Positions 1 through 8,642 of a stretch of 64,000 bases of DNA are shown here, in pieces (the first letter of the stretch is position 1; each line of letters begins with the position of its first letter). The notes under the pieces are model-generated. The model was not told the DNA's origin and did not search any database. It saw nothing but the letters and a program-made list of their open reading frames with translations. The translations under genes and the position numbers were made by a program. Source of the stretch: Bacillus sp. SD075 (GTDB lineage Bacteria > Bacillota > Bacilli > Bacillales > DSM-1321); NCBI RefSeq assembly GCF_017355165.1, contig NZ_JADILK010000011.1:62001-126000 (forward strand), written 5' to 3'.

Positions 1-486
1 GATGATGACTTCGGCATCCGTCATGAGCGCCTTGGCAATTTCGATCATTTGCTGTTCCCCGACAGAACAAAATCCGGCTTCCTTATCAAAAGGAAGGGAA
101 ATATTAAGCGTTTTAAAAATCTCGTTTGCACGCGCTTTCATTTGTTTCGTCTTCAGGACACCGAAGGCATTCACCATTTCCCTGCCAATAAATAGATTCT
201 CCAGCACGGTCATTTCTGGCCAAATATTCAATTCTTGACGAATAAACGCCATTCCCGCCTCCTCGGCTTCCTTTGAATCCTTGAATGAGGTTTTTTTACC
301 GTTGATCTCAATCGTTCCTTGATCTTGTTTATGCAACCCGGTCAAAATGTTCATCAAGGTTGATTTCCCTGCACCATTTTCCCCCATTAGTGCATGTACT
401 TCCCCTGCCTCTAAAGAAAAATGAACACCTTCCAATACCTTGTTTTGACCAAATGCTTTATAAATATTGTGCATTTCGATTTGCAT
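1..486 (-). CDS. rbsA: RbsA, ribose ABC transporter ATP-binding protein (partial, 3' end outside window)
   Basis: First 162 codons of the ATPase that powers ribose import together with the RbsC permease and RbsB binding protein, which should lie beyond the left edge. Visible are the Walker A motif GENGAGKST near residue 40, the Q-loop RQELNIWPEM and the signature-like CSVGEQQMIEIAKAL of the first of two expected ABC domains. The start MQIEMHNIYK matches the usual RbsA N-terminus. Two further in-frame ATGs lie at 492 and 495 and no strong ribosome site separates them. It follows rbsD by under 20 bases, so it is in the same operon. Confidence 0.93.
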   Translation of the reverse strand, partial: MQIEMHNIYKAFGQNKVLEGVHFSLEAGEVHALMGENGAGKSTLMNILTGLHKQDQGTIEINGKKTSFKDSKEAEEAGMAFIRQELNIWPEMTVLENLFIGREMVNAFGVLKTKQMKARANEIFKTLNISLPFDKEAGFCSVGEQQMIEIAKALMTDAEVII

Positions 487-504
487 GCTCATCATCTCAT
501 TTCT

Positions 505-897
505 TTAAAAGAATACTCCAGACTGCAATATGCAATTTGAATATGGCGTCGTCTCCCCGGTCCGGATTATTGCTTTCGCGTTACTTGTCAGCCTTTTAAA
601 ATCCTCATGGGAAACATATTCAATCGCCGCTCCGAATTGCTGCTCCATATATTGATGCTGTTCCGGGTTCTTACTCTTCACTTCCGTGGCAGCGATAACT
701 TTTTCAACAACCATATCTTCGTGAATCGCCCGGACGACATCCTGAAATGATGGTGTTCCAGGCGTCAATGCTAAATCTATCTTGCAAACTCCAGGTGGCA
801 CCGGCAGCCCGGCATCACCTACGACAATATAATCGGTATGACCAAGGTCAACCAGGACCTTGGCTATTGAACTATTGATGATTCCTTGACGTTTCAT
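505..897 (-). CDS. rbsD: D-ribose pyranase RbsD
   Basis: 130-residue RbsD/FucU-family protein that interconverts the beta-pyranose and beta-furanose forms of ribose, giving ribokinase its substrate in the cytoplasm. The N-terminus [20 protein letters not shown] carries the catalytic His of the family, followed by [10 protein letters not shown], and the length is that of the B. subtilis protein. Its start overlaps the rbsK stop by four bases, indicating translational coupling inside the rbs operon. Confidence 0.95.
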   Translation of the reverse strand: MKRQGIINSSIAKVLVDLGHTDYIVVGDAGLPVPPGVCKIDLALTPGTPSFQDVVRAIHEDMVVEKVIAATEVKSKNPEQHQYMEQQFGAAIEYVSHEDFKRLTSNAKAIIRTGETTPYSNCILQSGVFF

Positions 898-1778
898 GCT
901 TCAAAGCCCCTCTCTACCTCTATCCTTTGCGGCATGCCACCTTGGGCTCCTAACTTCGTCACGGAAATGGAGGCCGCCCTGTTCGCGAATAACAAACATT
1001 CGTCAAAACTCTTTCCTTCTGCAACAGCCACGGCAAAGGCAGCATTGAATGTATCCCCTGCCCCTGTAGTATCCACCGCTTCCACTTCAAAGCTTGGAAT
1101 AACCTTTTCTTCGTGTCCGTCAAAATAGCGGACGCCATTTTTCCCTTCGGTAATGAATAATTTATTGGGGTGCTCAGTCAAGACTTCCGTTCTATCTCTC
1201 CCATTGAATAGTATCTCGAATTCATGTTCATTCGGAGTAAGGAATGATGCCTGTTGAATGACAGCCTCGCTTAGGTTGCGGGCGGGAGCAGGGTTCAATA
1301 GTAATCTCTTATGAAGCATGTTGCACAATTCCGCCAGATATTCCACCGTTTCCTCAGGTATTTCCTGCTGAACCATCACAATATCCGATTCCTCTATCAC
1401 CTTTTTCGCTTTTTGTACATATTCAGGAGTAATGAAATCATTCGCACCTTTTACGACAATAATGCTGTTATCACCTTCCGAAAGAGTAATGTGTGCTGTC
1501 CCGGAGGCCGAACCTGTAACCGGTTCCACATACTTCGTGTTTACATGATTTTTTTTCAGGTTTTCTAAGATGATCTCTCCATAGACATCATCTCCTACAC
1601 ATCCAACCATCGACACTTCTGCACCAAGACGTGCCGCTGCAACAGCCTGATTGGCTCCCTTTCCACCAGGAACCGTAATAAAGGACTCTCCTAAAACCGT
1701 TTCACCGGCCATTGGCCGCTTGGTTGATGTCACAACTAAGTCCATTGATGAACTTCCCACTACTGCAATTCTAATCAT
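894..1778 (-). CDS. rbsK: Ribokinase RbsK
   Basis: 294-residue PfkB-family sugar kinase that phosphorylates D-ribose to ribose 5-phosphate with ATP. The N-terminal substrate motif [18 protein letters not shown] near residues 37-54 and the C-terminal [16 protein letters not shown] anion-hole and catalytic-base motif are both present. It lies between rbsR (overlap ATGA) and rbsD (overlap ATGA), so the four rbs genes are tightly coupled. The length is usual for the family and no defect is seen. Confidence 0.96.
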   Translation of the reverse strand: MIRIAVVGSSSMDLVVTSTKRPMAGETVLGESFITVPGGKGANQAVAAARLGAEVSMVGCVGDDVYGEIILENLKKNHVNTKYVEPVTGSASGTAHITLSEGDNSIIVVKGANDFITPEYVQKAKKVIEESDIVMVQQEIPEETVEYLAELCNMLHKRLLLNPAPARNLSEAVIQQASFLTPNEHEFEILFNGRDRTEVLTEHPNKLFITEGKNGVRYFDGHEEKVIPSFEVEAVDTTGAGDTFNAAFAVAVAEGKSFDECLLFANRAASISVTKLGAQGGMPQRIEVERGFEA

Positions 1779-2761
1779 GTGTTCTCCGCCTTCCGTCTCG
1801 TTGTTTGTCTCTCCACAAAAGAAACAGGGAGCTTTTTATGTGTTACTTCCAGTTTTTCTTGATGAATCCGTTTAATTAGCATTTCCGCCGCTTGTGCCCC
1901 CATCTCATAGGCTGGCTGCCGAATGGTCGATAACGGCGGGTGCAATAACGCTGTGAAGGCGATATCATCATAGCCGATCAATTGTATGTCTTCCGGTATC
2001 CGTATTCCCCGTTTTAAGATTTCTTGAAGTGCAGCCGCTGCAACAATATCATTACAAGCGATGATTCCATCGGTTTCCGGGTATTGCTCAAACAGCTCCT
2101 TCACGCAAGTTTGGCCTCCCTGAAGAGTTAGGGATGAATCCATGACTTGCACGTTCACTTTTGCTTGTTTCAATTCTTCCAATGCTGCCATGTACCGTTC
2201 ATATACAGGCTTTATTTCGACTGGCCCCCTAATGAGGACGATATTCGTACTGCCTCTATCCAGCAATACGCGTGCTGCCAGCTTCCCGCCTGTCTTTTGA
2301 TCCGAATAAACAGCTGGTAATTTCTCTGCTGTACGGTCGAGAAGGACAACTGGAATATCCAGATTATCAAAATTTTCGTTGGCTTCTTCACTAGTCGAAG
2401 CAATCATGCCCACTACATTATTTTGCAGAAAAGTGTCAATATATTCTATTTCCTTATCTCTTTTTTCATCACTATTTCCAAAAATTAACCGATATCCAAA
2501 TTGCTGCAGATAATCCTCGACACCCCTTGCCATTTCTGGGAAGAAGGGATTCGTAATGTCCGGCAAAATCAAACCAACCAATTTGGATTTACGTTTATAG
2601 AGGGATCTTGCCACTTCATTCGGTTTATAATTTAATTTTTCAACAGCTGCCATGACCACCTTTTTTGTGTCCTCATGTGCATAGCCACTGCCATTCATAA
2701 CCCTGGAAACCGTTGCAACAGAAACTCCAGCTTCCTTTGCAACATCCCGAATAGTTGCCAA
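1775..2761 (-). CDS. rbsR: LacI-family ribose operon repressor RbsR
   Basis: 328-residue repressor that should control this rbs operon in response to ribose. The N-terminal LacI helix-turn-helix (ATIRDVAKEAGVSVATVSR) is followed by a hinge and a periplasmic-binding-protein-like effector domain ending in DIAFTALLHPPLSTI and a C-terminal ERQTTR. The start chosen is a TTG at 2761, because GAGGGTGA sits just upstream and the HTH begins there. A longer reading frame starts at another TTG inside the operator at 2781-2800 and is unlikely. First gene of the operon, so probably autoregulated. Confidence 0.92.
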   Translation of the reverse strand: MATIRDVAKEAGVSVATVSRVMNGSGYAHEDTKKVVMAAVEKLNYKPNEVARSLYKRKSKLVGLILPDITNPFFPEMARGVEDYLQQFGYRLIFGNSDEKRDKEIEYIDTFLQNNVVGMIASTSEEANENFDNLDIPVVLLDRTAEKLPAVYSDQKTGGKLAARVLLDRGSTNIVLIRGPVEIKPVYERYMAALEELKQAKVNVQVMDSSLTLQGGQTCVKELFEQYPETDGIIACNDIVAAAALQEILKRGIRIPEDIQLIGYDDIAFTALLHPPLSTIRQPAYEMGAQAAEMLIKRIHQEKLEVTHKKLPVSFVERQTTRRKAENT

Positions 2762-2780
2762 TATATCACCCTCAATAATT

Positions 2781-2800
2781 TTGTGTAACCGTTTACACAA
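2781..2800. promoter_or_regulatory. LacI-family operator / cre-like palindrome in front of rbsR
   Basis: TTGTGTAACCGTTTACACAA is a palindrome with two central mismatched positions. Its core TGTAACCGTTTACA (2784-2797) fits the CcpA cre consensus TGWNANCGNTNWCA at every position and also has the form of an RbsR operator. It lies 20 bases before the rbsR start, so binding there would block the operon. Which of the two regulators binds cannot be told from sequence. Confidence 0.75.
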
Positions 2801-2954
2801 TAGCTTATCACCAATTTATATGAACGGCAAGCCCTATTCCAAAGATAATTTTTAGGGAATTTGAACCAAAGAGGCTAACACAATCCTTTTTTAGGCGGAT
2901 ATTTCGTCTCTTTGCGTTTCGCATATATAGGATTTTACATCCTAAAACAAAAGT

Positions 2955-3049
2955 TGATTGGAACAGGTGTACGAGACTCCTGCGTGAATAAAACGTCCAA
3001 GGGAGACCCTCGGCGCACTTTGCGCCGAGGGCCGACAAACCTAAAAAAA
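2955..3049. repeat. Degenerate Bacillus-type intergenic repeat, copy 1
   Basis: The stretch around ACGAGACTCCTGCGTGAA and AAGGGAGACC resembles the abundant non-coding repeat of Bacillus relatives whose core reads GAGACTCCTGCGG. It contains a perfect 11-bp hairpin at 3007-3031 (CCCTCGGCGCA / TGCGCCGAGGG, 3-base loop). Copy 2 lies at 15040-15220. A short open frame through here is not a gene. The remainder of 2801-2954 shows nothing I recognise. Confidence 0.55.
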
Positions 3050-3087
3050 CTGTAGACAAACTCCATTCTTAACGAGTTTGTCTACAG
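3050..3087 (-). terminator. Intrinsic terminator of the siderophore operon
   Basis: Perfect 14-bp stem CTGTAGACAAACTC / GAGTTTGTCTACAG with a 10-base loop. On the minus strand it is followed by seven T. It stands 36 bases after the stop of the last siderophore gene. The same CTGTAGACAAACT word recurs at copy 2 of the intergenic repeat (15184-15220), so this terminator may have come with the repeat. Confidence 0.85.
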
Positions 3088-3123
3088 CCTGCAACTGGAT
3101 CAAGAGTCTGAGCCAGTTTAATT

Positions 3124-4935
3124 TTATAGCGTTTTTGCAGGTAACTTTTCATAAAGGGCATTATTCACATGCCCAAACTCAGATGCATGCGGACGGTCTT
3201 CCCCATCGCTATATCCATATTGGAGCATCCGATTTCTATTCAGGCAGAGTTTCGTTAATTTTGGTGCAAAGAAATTGAATGTATCGAAACGATCCTGTAA
3301 CATCGGGAATTTTTTCTGATGTGAAAGGATTGTTTGGGCCACGCCTTCCCAAAAAGCATTCTCATCCAATAGGGACCTCTTCATCAGAAGTGTTGACAAG
3401 TATCTGAAATGACAGATGAAAAGTCCTGTGAAAATGAATTGAACCAGCCCCTCGGGGGTCTCACTTCTTAGTACTTTTCTTAAATCGTCAGGAAGACTAC
3501 TTAATTCGGGAAGCGGCTGATCACTGACGTTTACATCATCTACAAAATCCTTGATGGCCAAACGGTGAGGCTTATAATCTTTCAAGACTAAAATGGTATT
3601 TTGACCATGTGGCGAGAAGACCAATCCATATTGATAGATAAAATGTAGTAATGGTGATAGAATGACGTCGAATAATTGAGCTGTCCAAGCTTCTGCCGTC
3701 AATCCCGATTTTTCAATAAGGCTCTCCACATATGGTTTCCCTTTGCTATCCACATGTAAAAGGGACGCAAGCGTAATGGGCTTTTCGCCTTCTTCCATGT
3801 AGCTATAAATGCTTTCTCTCCAAATGCCACCAAGCATCTCTAAATATTGATAGGGTACATTCTCTAGCTTGGAATAATACGGGTGATCAACATTTAAACT
3901 GGCCACTTCACCAGGAAGCACTACTTTGCATTGTTCTTTCAAGAATGAATCTTTATCATAAATGTTCTTTATATACGTTGTGATTTTTGGGGCAATGACC
4001 GTGCGCTCCGCTGGCAATCCGCGGTAAACCAGCGTATTTAAAATGCTCATCGGCAGCTTTACATGGTGTTTATCCTTATTCGATACATTAACGAATGTCC
4101 GAATGGATTGTTGAGGCAGATACTCATCAGGACCATTTCCCAAAGCTACGATCATCCCTTTAGCCAAGTCATCGGTAAAGTTCTGGATGATTACATTCTT
4201 CCACTGCCATTCATGGACTGGGAGGTAGTAATAGTTTTCTGCGTTCAGCCCTTTTTCCGTCAATCTTTTTGCAAATGATTTTTGGGTTTCCCCATCCAGT
4301 TCATTCTCCATCAATTGCTTGTAGGATAACGTTTCGATTGAATTGAACTCGCCCCTCGTTTTATGGACGGCAATCCAAGATAACTGAACTTCCTTCTGGT
4401 TTTCTGGAGCGAACTTCAAATAATCATCATAACCGAATCCGATTCTTCCCTTGTTATATGCAATCCAAGGGTGACCGCTCATTTCTCCTTCGAGTAATGC
4501 ATAATCCAGTTCGACTAAATCATCCGCATCTTGTTCAGGTTTGGATAGCAATTGGAGATCCGCAAGCAGCGTATGATGGAATTCTTTGATTAAATGTCCC
4601 GTTGTTTCTGCAGTCATCCCAATTAATGGCTGAATGTCTAGAATGAATTGAATGGCATCATTGGCTTTTGTAAAACCTTCCGTTTCACTTACCTGGATCG
4701 ACTCGGCTTGTACTTCATAGCTGTCAAAAAGGCGGTGCGAGGCCAAAAACCGATAAGATTTCCCTTCATTTATCTTTAACTCATATAGGTTTCCTGCTGC
4801 ATTTTCGTTCAGAACAGCTGGATGGATCATACCTTCATACATATACTCGGAAATCATCTTGGCCAGCAGGTTTTGGTTTACTATCGACCAATTTTTTTCT
4901 GAAACCGCTTTTTCCACTTCTTTTATGAACTGCAT
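3124..4935 (-). CDS. rhbF: IucA/IucC-family NIS siderophore synthetase (RhbF-like)
   Basis: 603-residue NRPS-independent siderophore synthetase, expected to condense a second hydroxamate diamine arm with a citrate monoamide using ATP. Family motifs seen: VHEWQWKNVI near residue 240, the SIRTFVNVSNKDKHHVKLPMS segment near 280, SPHGQNTILVLKDY near 445 and a C-terminal ferric reductase-like FhuF-type tail with HLS/YLSTL. Last gene of the operon, 21 bases after the monooxygenase. The paralogue at 6834-8642 should do the first condensation. The assignment to RhbF rather than RhbC rests mainly on gene order. Confidence 0.85.
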   Translation of the reverse strand: MQFIKEVEKAVSEKNWSIVNQNLLAKMISEYMYEGMIHPAVLNENAAGNLYELKINEGKSYRFLASHRLFDSYEVQAESIQVSETEGFTKANDAIQFILDIQPLIGMTAETTGHLIKEFHHTLLADLQLLSKPEQDADDLVELDYALLEGEMSGHPWIAYNKGRIGFGYDDYLKFAPENQKEVQLSWIAVHKTRGEFNSIETLSYKQLMENELDGETQKSFAKRLTEKGLNAENYYYLPVHEWQWKNVIIQNFTDDLAKGMIVALGNGPDEYLPQQSIRTFVNVSNKDKHHVKLPMSILNTLVYRGLPAERTVIAPKITTYIKNIYDKDSFLKEQCKVVLPGEVASLNVDHPYYSKLENVPYQYLEMLGGIWRESIYSYMEEGEKPITLASLLHVDSKGKPYVESLIEKSGLTAEAWTAQLFDVILSPLLHFIYQYGLVFSPHGQNTILVLKDYKPHRLAIKDFVDDVNVSDQPLPELSSLPDDLRKVLRSETPEGLVQFIFTGLFICHFRYLSTLLMKRSLLDENAFWEGVAQTILSHQKKFPMLQDRFDTFNFFAPKLTKLCLNRNRMLQYGYSDGEDRPHASEFGHVNNALYEKLPAKTL

Positions 4936-4956
4936 ATAATTCTCCCTTCCCTTCTC

Positions 4957-6285
4957 TTAGTAAGACATGACGGGTGATTTCACACGGAATGACTGAAATG
5001 CACCCTTTGGCTCGGATGGATAAACTTCTTTACCTGCCAATTGATTGATGATAATCGAATTCCGGAATGCCCCTAAGCCTAGATCCGGGGCTCCCACACC
5101 ATGTGTATGCATCTCGCCATTTTGAATAAAAAGGTGATTCGGTGTAGAGATGGCCGTTCCTACCCGATAGTCTTTCGTTATGGCTAGACGCCCCAAGTCA
5201 TCGCGGACTAAATGATCTTCCATGGTTTCAAGGAATGCCGGAAGGGTTGATTTATAGCCCGTTCCAAAAACAATCGCCTCTGTGTCCACATCAAATTCGC
5301 TATCTTCCACCCACTGTCGGCATTTCAATCTCCAGCCATTTTCAGCGGGGGTAACTGCCGCAACTTCCGTCATGGCCTGAAGTTCAATGGAAAGTTCGGC
5401 ATTTCCAATCGATTTTTCATACATCTTGTCAAAAATTGCCGCAATTGTCGCAGCGCTGATCCCTTTATACAATAGATCCTGTTTCGGCAAAATTTCATCC
5501 TTCTTTTCCTGTGGCAGCCGATAAAAGAAATCAAGGTAATCTGGAGTGAAGTATTCTAACCCGAGTTTTGAGTATTCCATAGGGAAAAATCCCTTGGATC
5601 TTGTATACCAGTTTAGCTGGTATCCATACTCCTCCTGCTCATTAAGCAAGTCCAGGAAGACTTCGGCTGCACTCTGTCCAGACCCGACAACCGTCACGGA
5701 TTTTTTCTTTAAGACATTTTCCTTATTCCGCAAATAATCGGCCGAATGCAGGATGCTCTCTCCCATATATGGATGAAAGGCCGATGGAACAGTCGGGGCG
5801 CTGCCAATTCCCATGACTACATGACGGCTATAATAGACATCGATCTTTTGTGTTTGTGCATCCCTTACACTGATTTGATAGCACGGTTCATCTTGATCCC
5901 CTATATATTCAACCGCCTCCACCGCTTTTCCAAAACGGCAGCTATCAAGTTGATGGGCAGCCCAGCGGCAATAGTCGTTATATTCTCTTCGTGGAATCAA
6001 GAATTTTTCAAGGAAGTAGAAATGATAAAGCCGATCATGCTGCTGTAAATAATTCAGGTAACTATATGGGCTTGTCACATCTGCCATGCTAACCAGATCG
6101 GCAAAGAACGGTACCTGCAGAGTTGTCCCTTCCAACAGCATTCCTTCATGCCAATTAAATTCCTGCTTTTTCTCAAAAAAGACGGCATTCAACTCCGGGG
6201 TTTTCTCCAAAAGGGCCGCAAGTCCAAGATTGAAGGGACCTATCCCTATCCCTACCAGGTCATAGATAGATTGTTGCTTCTCCAT
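4957..6285 (-). CDS. rhbE: N-hydroxylating amine monooxygenase (RhbE-like, lysine/ornithine hydroxylase family)
   Basis: 442-residue flavin- and NADPH-dependent N-hydroxylase. In this pathway it would hydroxylate 1,3-diaminopropane to make the hydroxamate iron ligand. Motifs: FAD-binding GIGIGPFNLGLAALLE near residue 13, NADPH-binding VVGSGQSAAEVFLDLL near residue 200, and the family's C-terminal GTGYKSTLPAF near residue 345. The gene begins inside the preceding acetyltransferase gene (26-base overlap), indicating coupled translation. Substrate is inferred from the neighbouring decarboxylase; lysine or ornithine are alternatives. Confidence 0.88.
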   Translation of the reverse strand: MEKQQSIYDLVGIGIGPFNLGLAALLEKTPELNAVFFEKKQEFNWHEGMLLEGTTLQVPFFADLVSMADVTSPYSYLNYLQQHDRLYHFYFLEKFLIPRREYNDYCRWAAHQLDSCRFGKAVEAVEYIGDQDEPCYQISVRDAQTQKIDVYYSRHVVMGIGSAPTVPSAFHPYMGESILHSADYLRNKENVLKKKSVTVVGSGQSAAEVFLDLLNEQEEYGYQLNWYTRSKGFFPMEYSKLGLEYFTPDYLDFFYRLPQEKKDEILPKQDLLYKGISAATIAAIFDKMYEKSIGNAELSIELQAMTEVAAVTPAENGWRLKCRQWVEDSEFDVDTEAIVFGTGYKSTLPAFLETMEDHLVRDDLGRLAITKDYRVGTAISTPNHLFIQNGEMHTHGVGAPDLGLGAFRNSIIINQLAGKEVYPSEPKGAFQSFRVKSPVMSY

Positions 6286-6844
6286 ACTTCCACTTCCTCT
6301 CGAAATTCTCCCGTGTACATGACATTAGCAATGCTGTTTTATCAGGGAGCTCAATTTCTTTAATTGGCGTAAACCCACACTTTTCAAATAAGTAAATCAT
6401 CTTTGCATTTCGAATATCCGGTTCAGCCATCACTTTTTTTGTTTTTGCAGTAAGTAGTTGGTACTTCACCATTGCACGTAGAAACGGCAAAGTCAGTCCT
6501 TTTCCTAGATAATCCGGATGACCAATGAGTAAATGAATGCCTTGGTCTCCCTCTTCGGATTCATAATAATCTTCGATGATATCGCCTTTTACCCAATACG
6601 ATTCCCAATAGCTCATGGGAATGGAGTCCAGGCAGCCCAAATAGAGCGTTTGGTGTGTATCAGCTAATGCCTTTTTTAAATGAACAGCGAATTTTTCTTT
6701 TGTGAAATTTAAATTCCAGTAGGGTATCACATGATCTTCATGCATCCATTTATGCAAGGTATCTATATCCCTCTCAAATTCAACTTTGACAAATGAAAGC
6801 TGTTGATTACAGTCCTTCAGCATTTCTTCATAACTATTTTTCAT
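6260..6844 (-). CDS. rhbD: GNAT-family siderophore N-acetyltransferase (RhbD-like)
   Basis: 194-residue GNAT/IucB-type acetyltransferase that would acetylate the hydroxylated diamine. Seen are the acetyl-CoA-binding LIGHPDYLGKGLTLPFLRAMV stretch in the middle and VMAEPDIRNAKMIYLFEKCGF, both typical of the siderophore GNATs. The start at 6844 (MKNSYEEML) is chosen because it overlaps the preceding synthetase by only 11 bases; a longer frame would run deep into that gene. Overlaps the next gene by 26 bases. Confidence 0.87.
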   Translation of the reverse strand: MKNSYEEMLKDCNQQLSFVKVEFERDIDTLHKWMHEDHVIPYWNLNFTKEKFAVHLKKALADTHQTLYLGCLDSIPMSYWESYWVKGDIIEDYYESEEGDQGIHLLIGHPDYLGKGLTLPFLRAMVKYQLLTAKTKKVMAEPDIRNAKMIYLFEKCGFTPIKEIELPDKTALLMSCTRENFERKWKYGEATIYL

Positions 6845-8642
6845 GGACGGCCATAACCCCCTGCGCGAACGGATTATCAATCGTTGTATAAACGGACTGT
6901 GTCTCCAGTGAACCAACAAGCTCATCCATATCATGAAATCTCGTCAGTAAATTAGCCTTGCAAGATAATTCCCGGGCATGGAGCAACCTTGAAACAACTC
7001 GATTCAACCCTTCATCTTCGCTTTCCCCGCTGCTGGTTTCAAGTTGTTCCTGAACAAGCTGCAATAGTGCTTTTTCTGAGACTAATCCTTCCGTTCCAAA
7101 ATTATTGATTAAGCCTAATAAGTGATTAAAAAAGAAATAGTATTGCAGTCTTTCTTCAGCGACTTCATCAGAACAAACCGTGAAGCTTTTTTCACTTAGT
7201 TCAGGCAAGATCTTCAGCAGCCTGTCCACTTTGGACTCACAATAGTAATACCCTTGATTATCACGATAATAAAAAGTGGCTGGGTACCCATCTTGAAGTT
7301 GAATGATGGAATTTTGTTGATGGGCTTCTAAAACAATCCCATACTCTTCAAATAGCCAAAGCATCGGTTTCAATGTCATTGACAGATAAGTTTTGAACCA
7401 ATCCTTACTTACTTCTTCGGTACTGCGGTTTTCATCAGCTGATAATTTGCGGATGATCGCCCCTAGTCTTGATGGTGCACCATAGGCATTATCCTGACAT
7501 AAGCCGGCAATCAGGCTTGCTTGTTCACCGTTTTCATAAAAAGGGTTCTCCCGAATATCAACATCGAATCCTGATTCTTGCTCGGTTGTCTTGATCGTTA
7601 GGTAAGCAGGGTCCTTGATGATACGGAAGGAGGGGTGCCGTTCTTTTAGGTCGTCGCCCACTTTAGTATCTATTAATTTTGCAATTTCCACACCACGATC
7701 TAGTTCTTTTTGCAGATTTGCACGTAAAGAATTCGTGATTTTAACCGGAACGGAAAATTTGTACATATATCTCGAGGTGGCACTATATACCGTTCTAAAT
7801 GAAGAGGTGGCCGTGAATTTTTTTCCAAGCGGCCCTGAATAAACTAGTGACCCTTGTTCGATTAGCCTCTTGACCTCTTCTTTTTCTATAAGCACTTTTG
7901 CCTGTAGCGGATGTGCCGGGATGATGAGATATCGGCTTTCCTTTTGGCAATACGTTTCTCTGAATTCGCTGGGAATCTCCAAGTCGCCGGCTAATTCCTG
8001 TTTAATGATCTCACTTGCCGATTGGACTTCACTAGAATCCTCGATGACAATCGAAGGTTCTGCCAGGAAGTAGTGCAGCTGAAACTCCCCTTTTAATTCA
8101 GGTGAATAGATCCATTCATCTTTTTCTGAAATGCCCTGCTTGCTTTTCGGTGTCGGGTGGAACAGGTGCCCAAATAAAAGCGACTGCTCGGCTTCGATGT
8201 AGGTGAAATCAGGACTTTGAAGTGCATCAATGTCTTCCGTCCTGGCTTCAACATACCGTTGTATATTTTGGCTGCTAAGGATGACACGCAGCATCAATTC
8301 ATCTTCACTGTCCGTCCGGCCCTGCTCATTCAATAATTCTTTAGAAACAATCGATACCATTGTCACGTAATCTAATTCATGTACTTGTTTGGATGCCGTT
8401 TGATAGTAAATCGGGAAGTCGAAAATATGCCGCCCCGTTTCCGACCAATATTTAAGCGGAACAAGCAATGCAATATCTTGGGATATGAGCTTACTGACTA
8501 ATAATGGACCCGGAATGGTCCCCTCCAAATTGGGCCAGTTTTTCATTTCTCCTAAACCGCAATTTCCGGTTTCCCGGAAATAACAATTCAGAAAGCTTTG
8601 CATCGTCGCCCTTTCAGCTATTTGCTTACCATTCATCTTCAT
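6834..8642 (-). CDS. rhbC: IucA/IucC-family NIS siderophore synthetase (RhbC-like)
   Basis: 602-residue paralogue of the synthetase at 3124-4935, expected to attach the first acetyl-hydroxamate diamine to citrate. Motifs: IIPAHPLQAKVL near residue 240, GKKFTATSSFRTVYSATSRY near 275 with the NTP-binding S/T-S-x-R-T, KFSVPVKITNSLRANL near 300 and LEAHQQNSIIQL near 445. Its ATG overlaps the decarboxylase stop (ATGA, 8639-8642). Two divergent synthetases in one operon fit a citrate carrying two hydroxamate arms, as in schizokinen. Confidence 0.87.
   Translation of the reverse strand: MKMNGKQIAERATMQSFLNCYFRETGNCGLGEMKNWPNLEGTIPGPLLVSKLISQDIALLVPLKYWSETGRHIFDFPIYYQTASKQVHELDYVTMVSIVSKELLNEQGRTDSEDELMLRVILSSQNIQRYVEARTEDIDALQSPDFTYIEAEQSLLFGHLFHPTPKSKQGISEKDEWIYSPELKGEFQLHYFLAEPSIVIEDSSEVQSASEIIKQELAGDLEIPSEFRETYCQKESRYLIIPAHPLQAKVLIEKEEVKRLIEQGSLVYSGPLGKKFTATSSFRTVYSATSRYMYKFSVPVKITNSLRANLQKELDRGVEIAKLIDTKVGDDLKERHPSFRIIKDPAYLTIKTTEQESGFDVDIRENPFYENGEQASLIAGLCQDNAYGAPSRLGAIIRKLSADENRSTEEVSKDWFKTYLSMTLKPMLWLFEEYGIVLEAHQQNSIIQLQDGYPATFYYRDNQGYYYCESKVDRLLKILPELSEKSFTVCSDEVAEERLQYYFFFNHLLGLINNFGTEGLVSEKALLQLVQEQLETSSGESEDEGLNRVVSRLLHARELSCKANLLTRFHDMDELVGSLETQSVYTTIDNPFAQGVMAVHEK

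Noticed and set aside
2808-3059. 83-codon minus-strand frame between rbsR and the siderophore operon
   Set aside because: Runs through the degenerate intergenic repeat and its hairpins; no family similarity or ribosome site.
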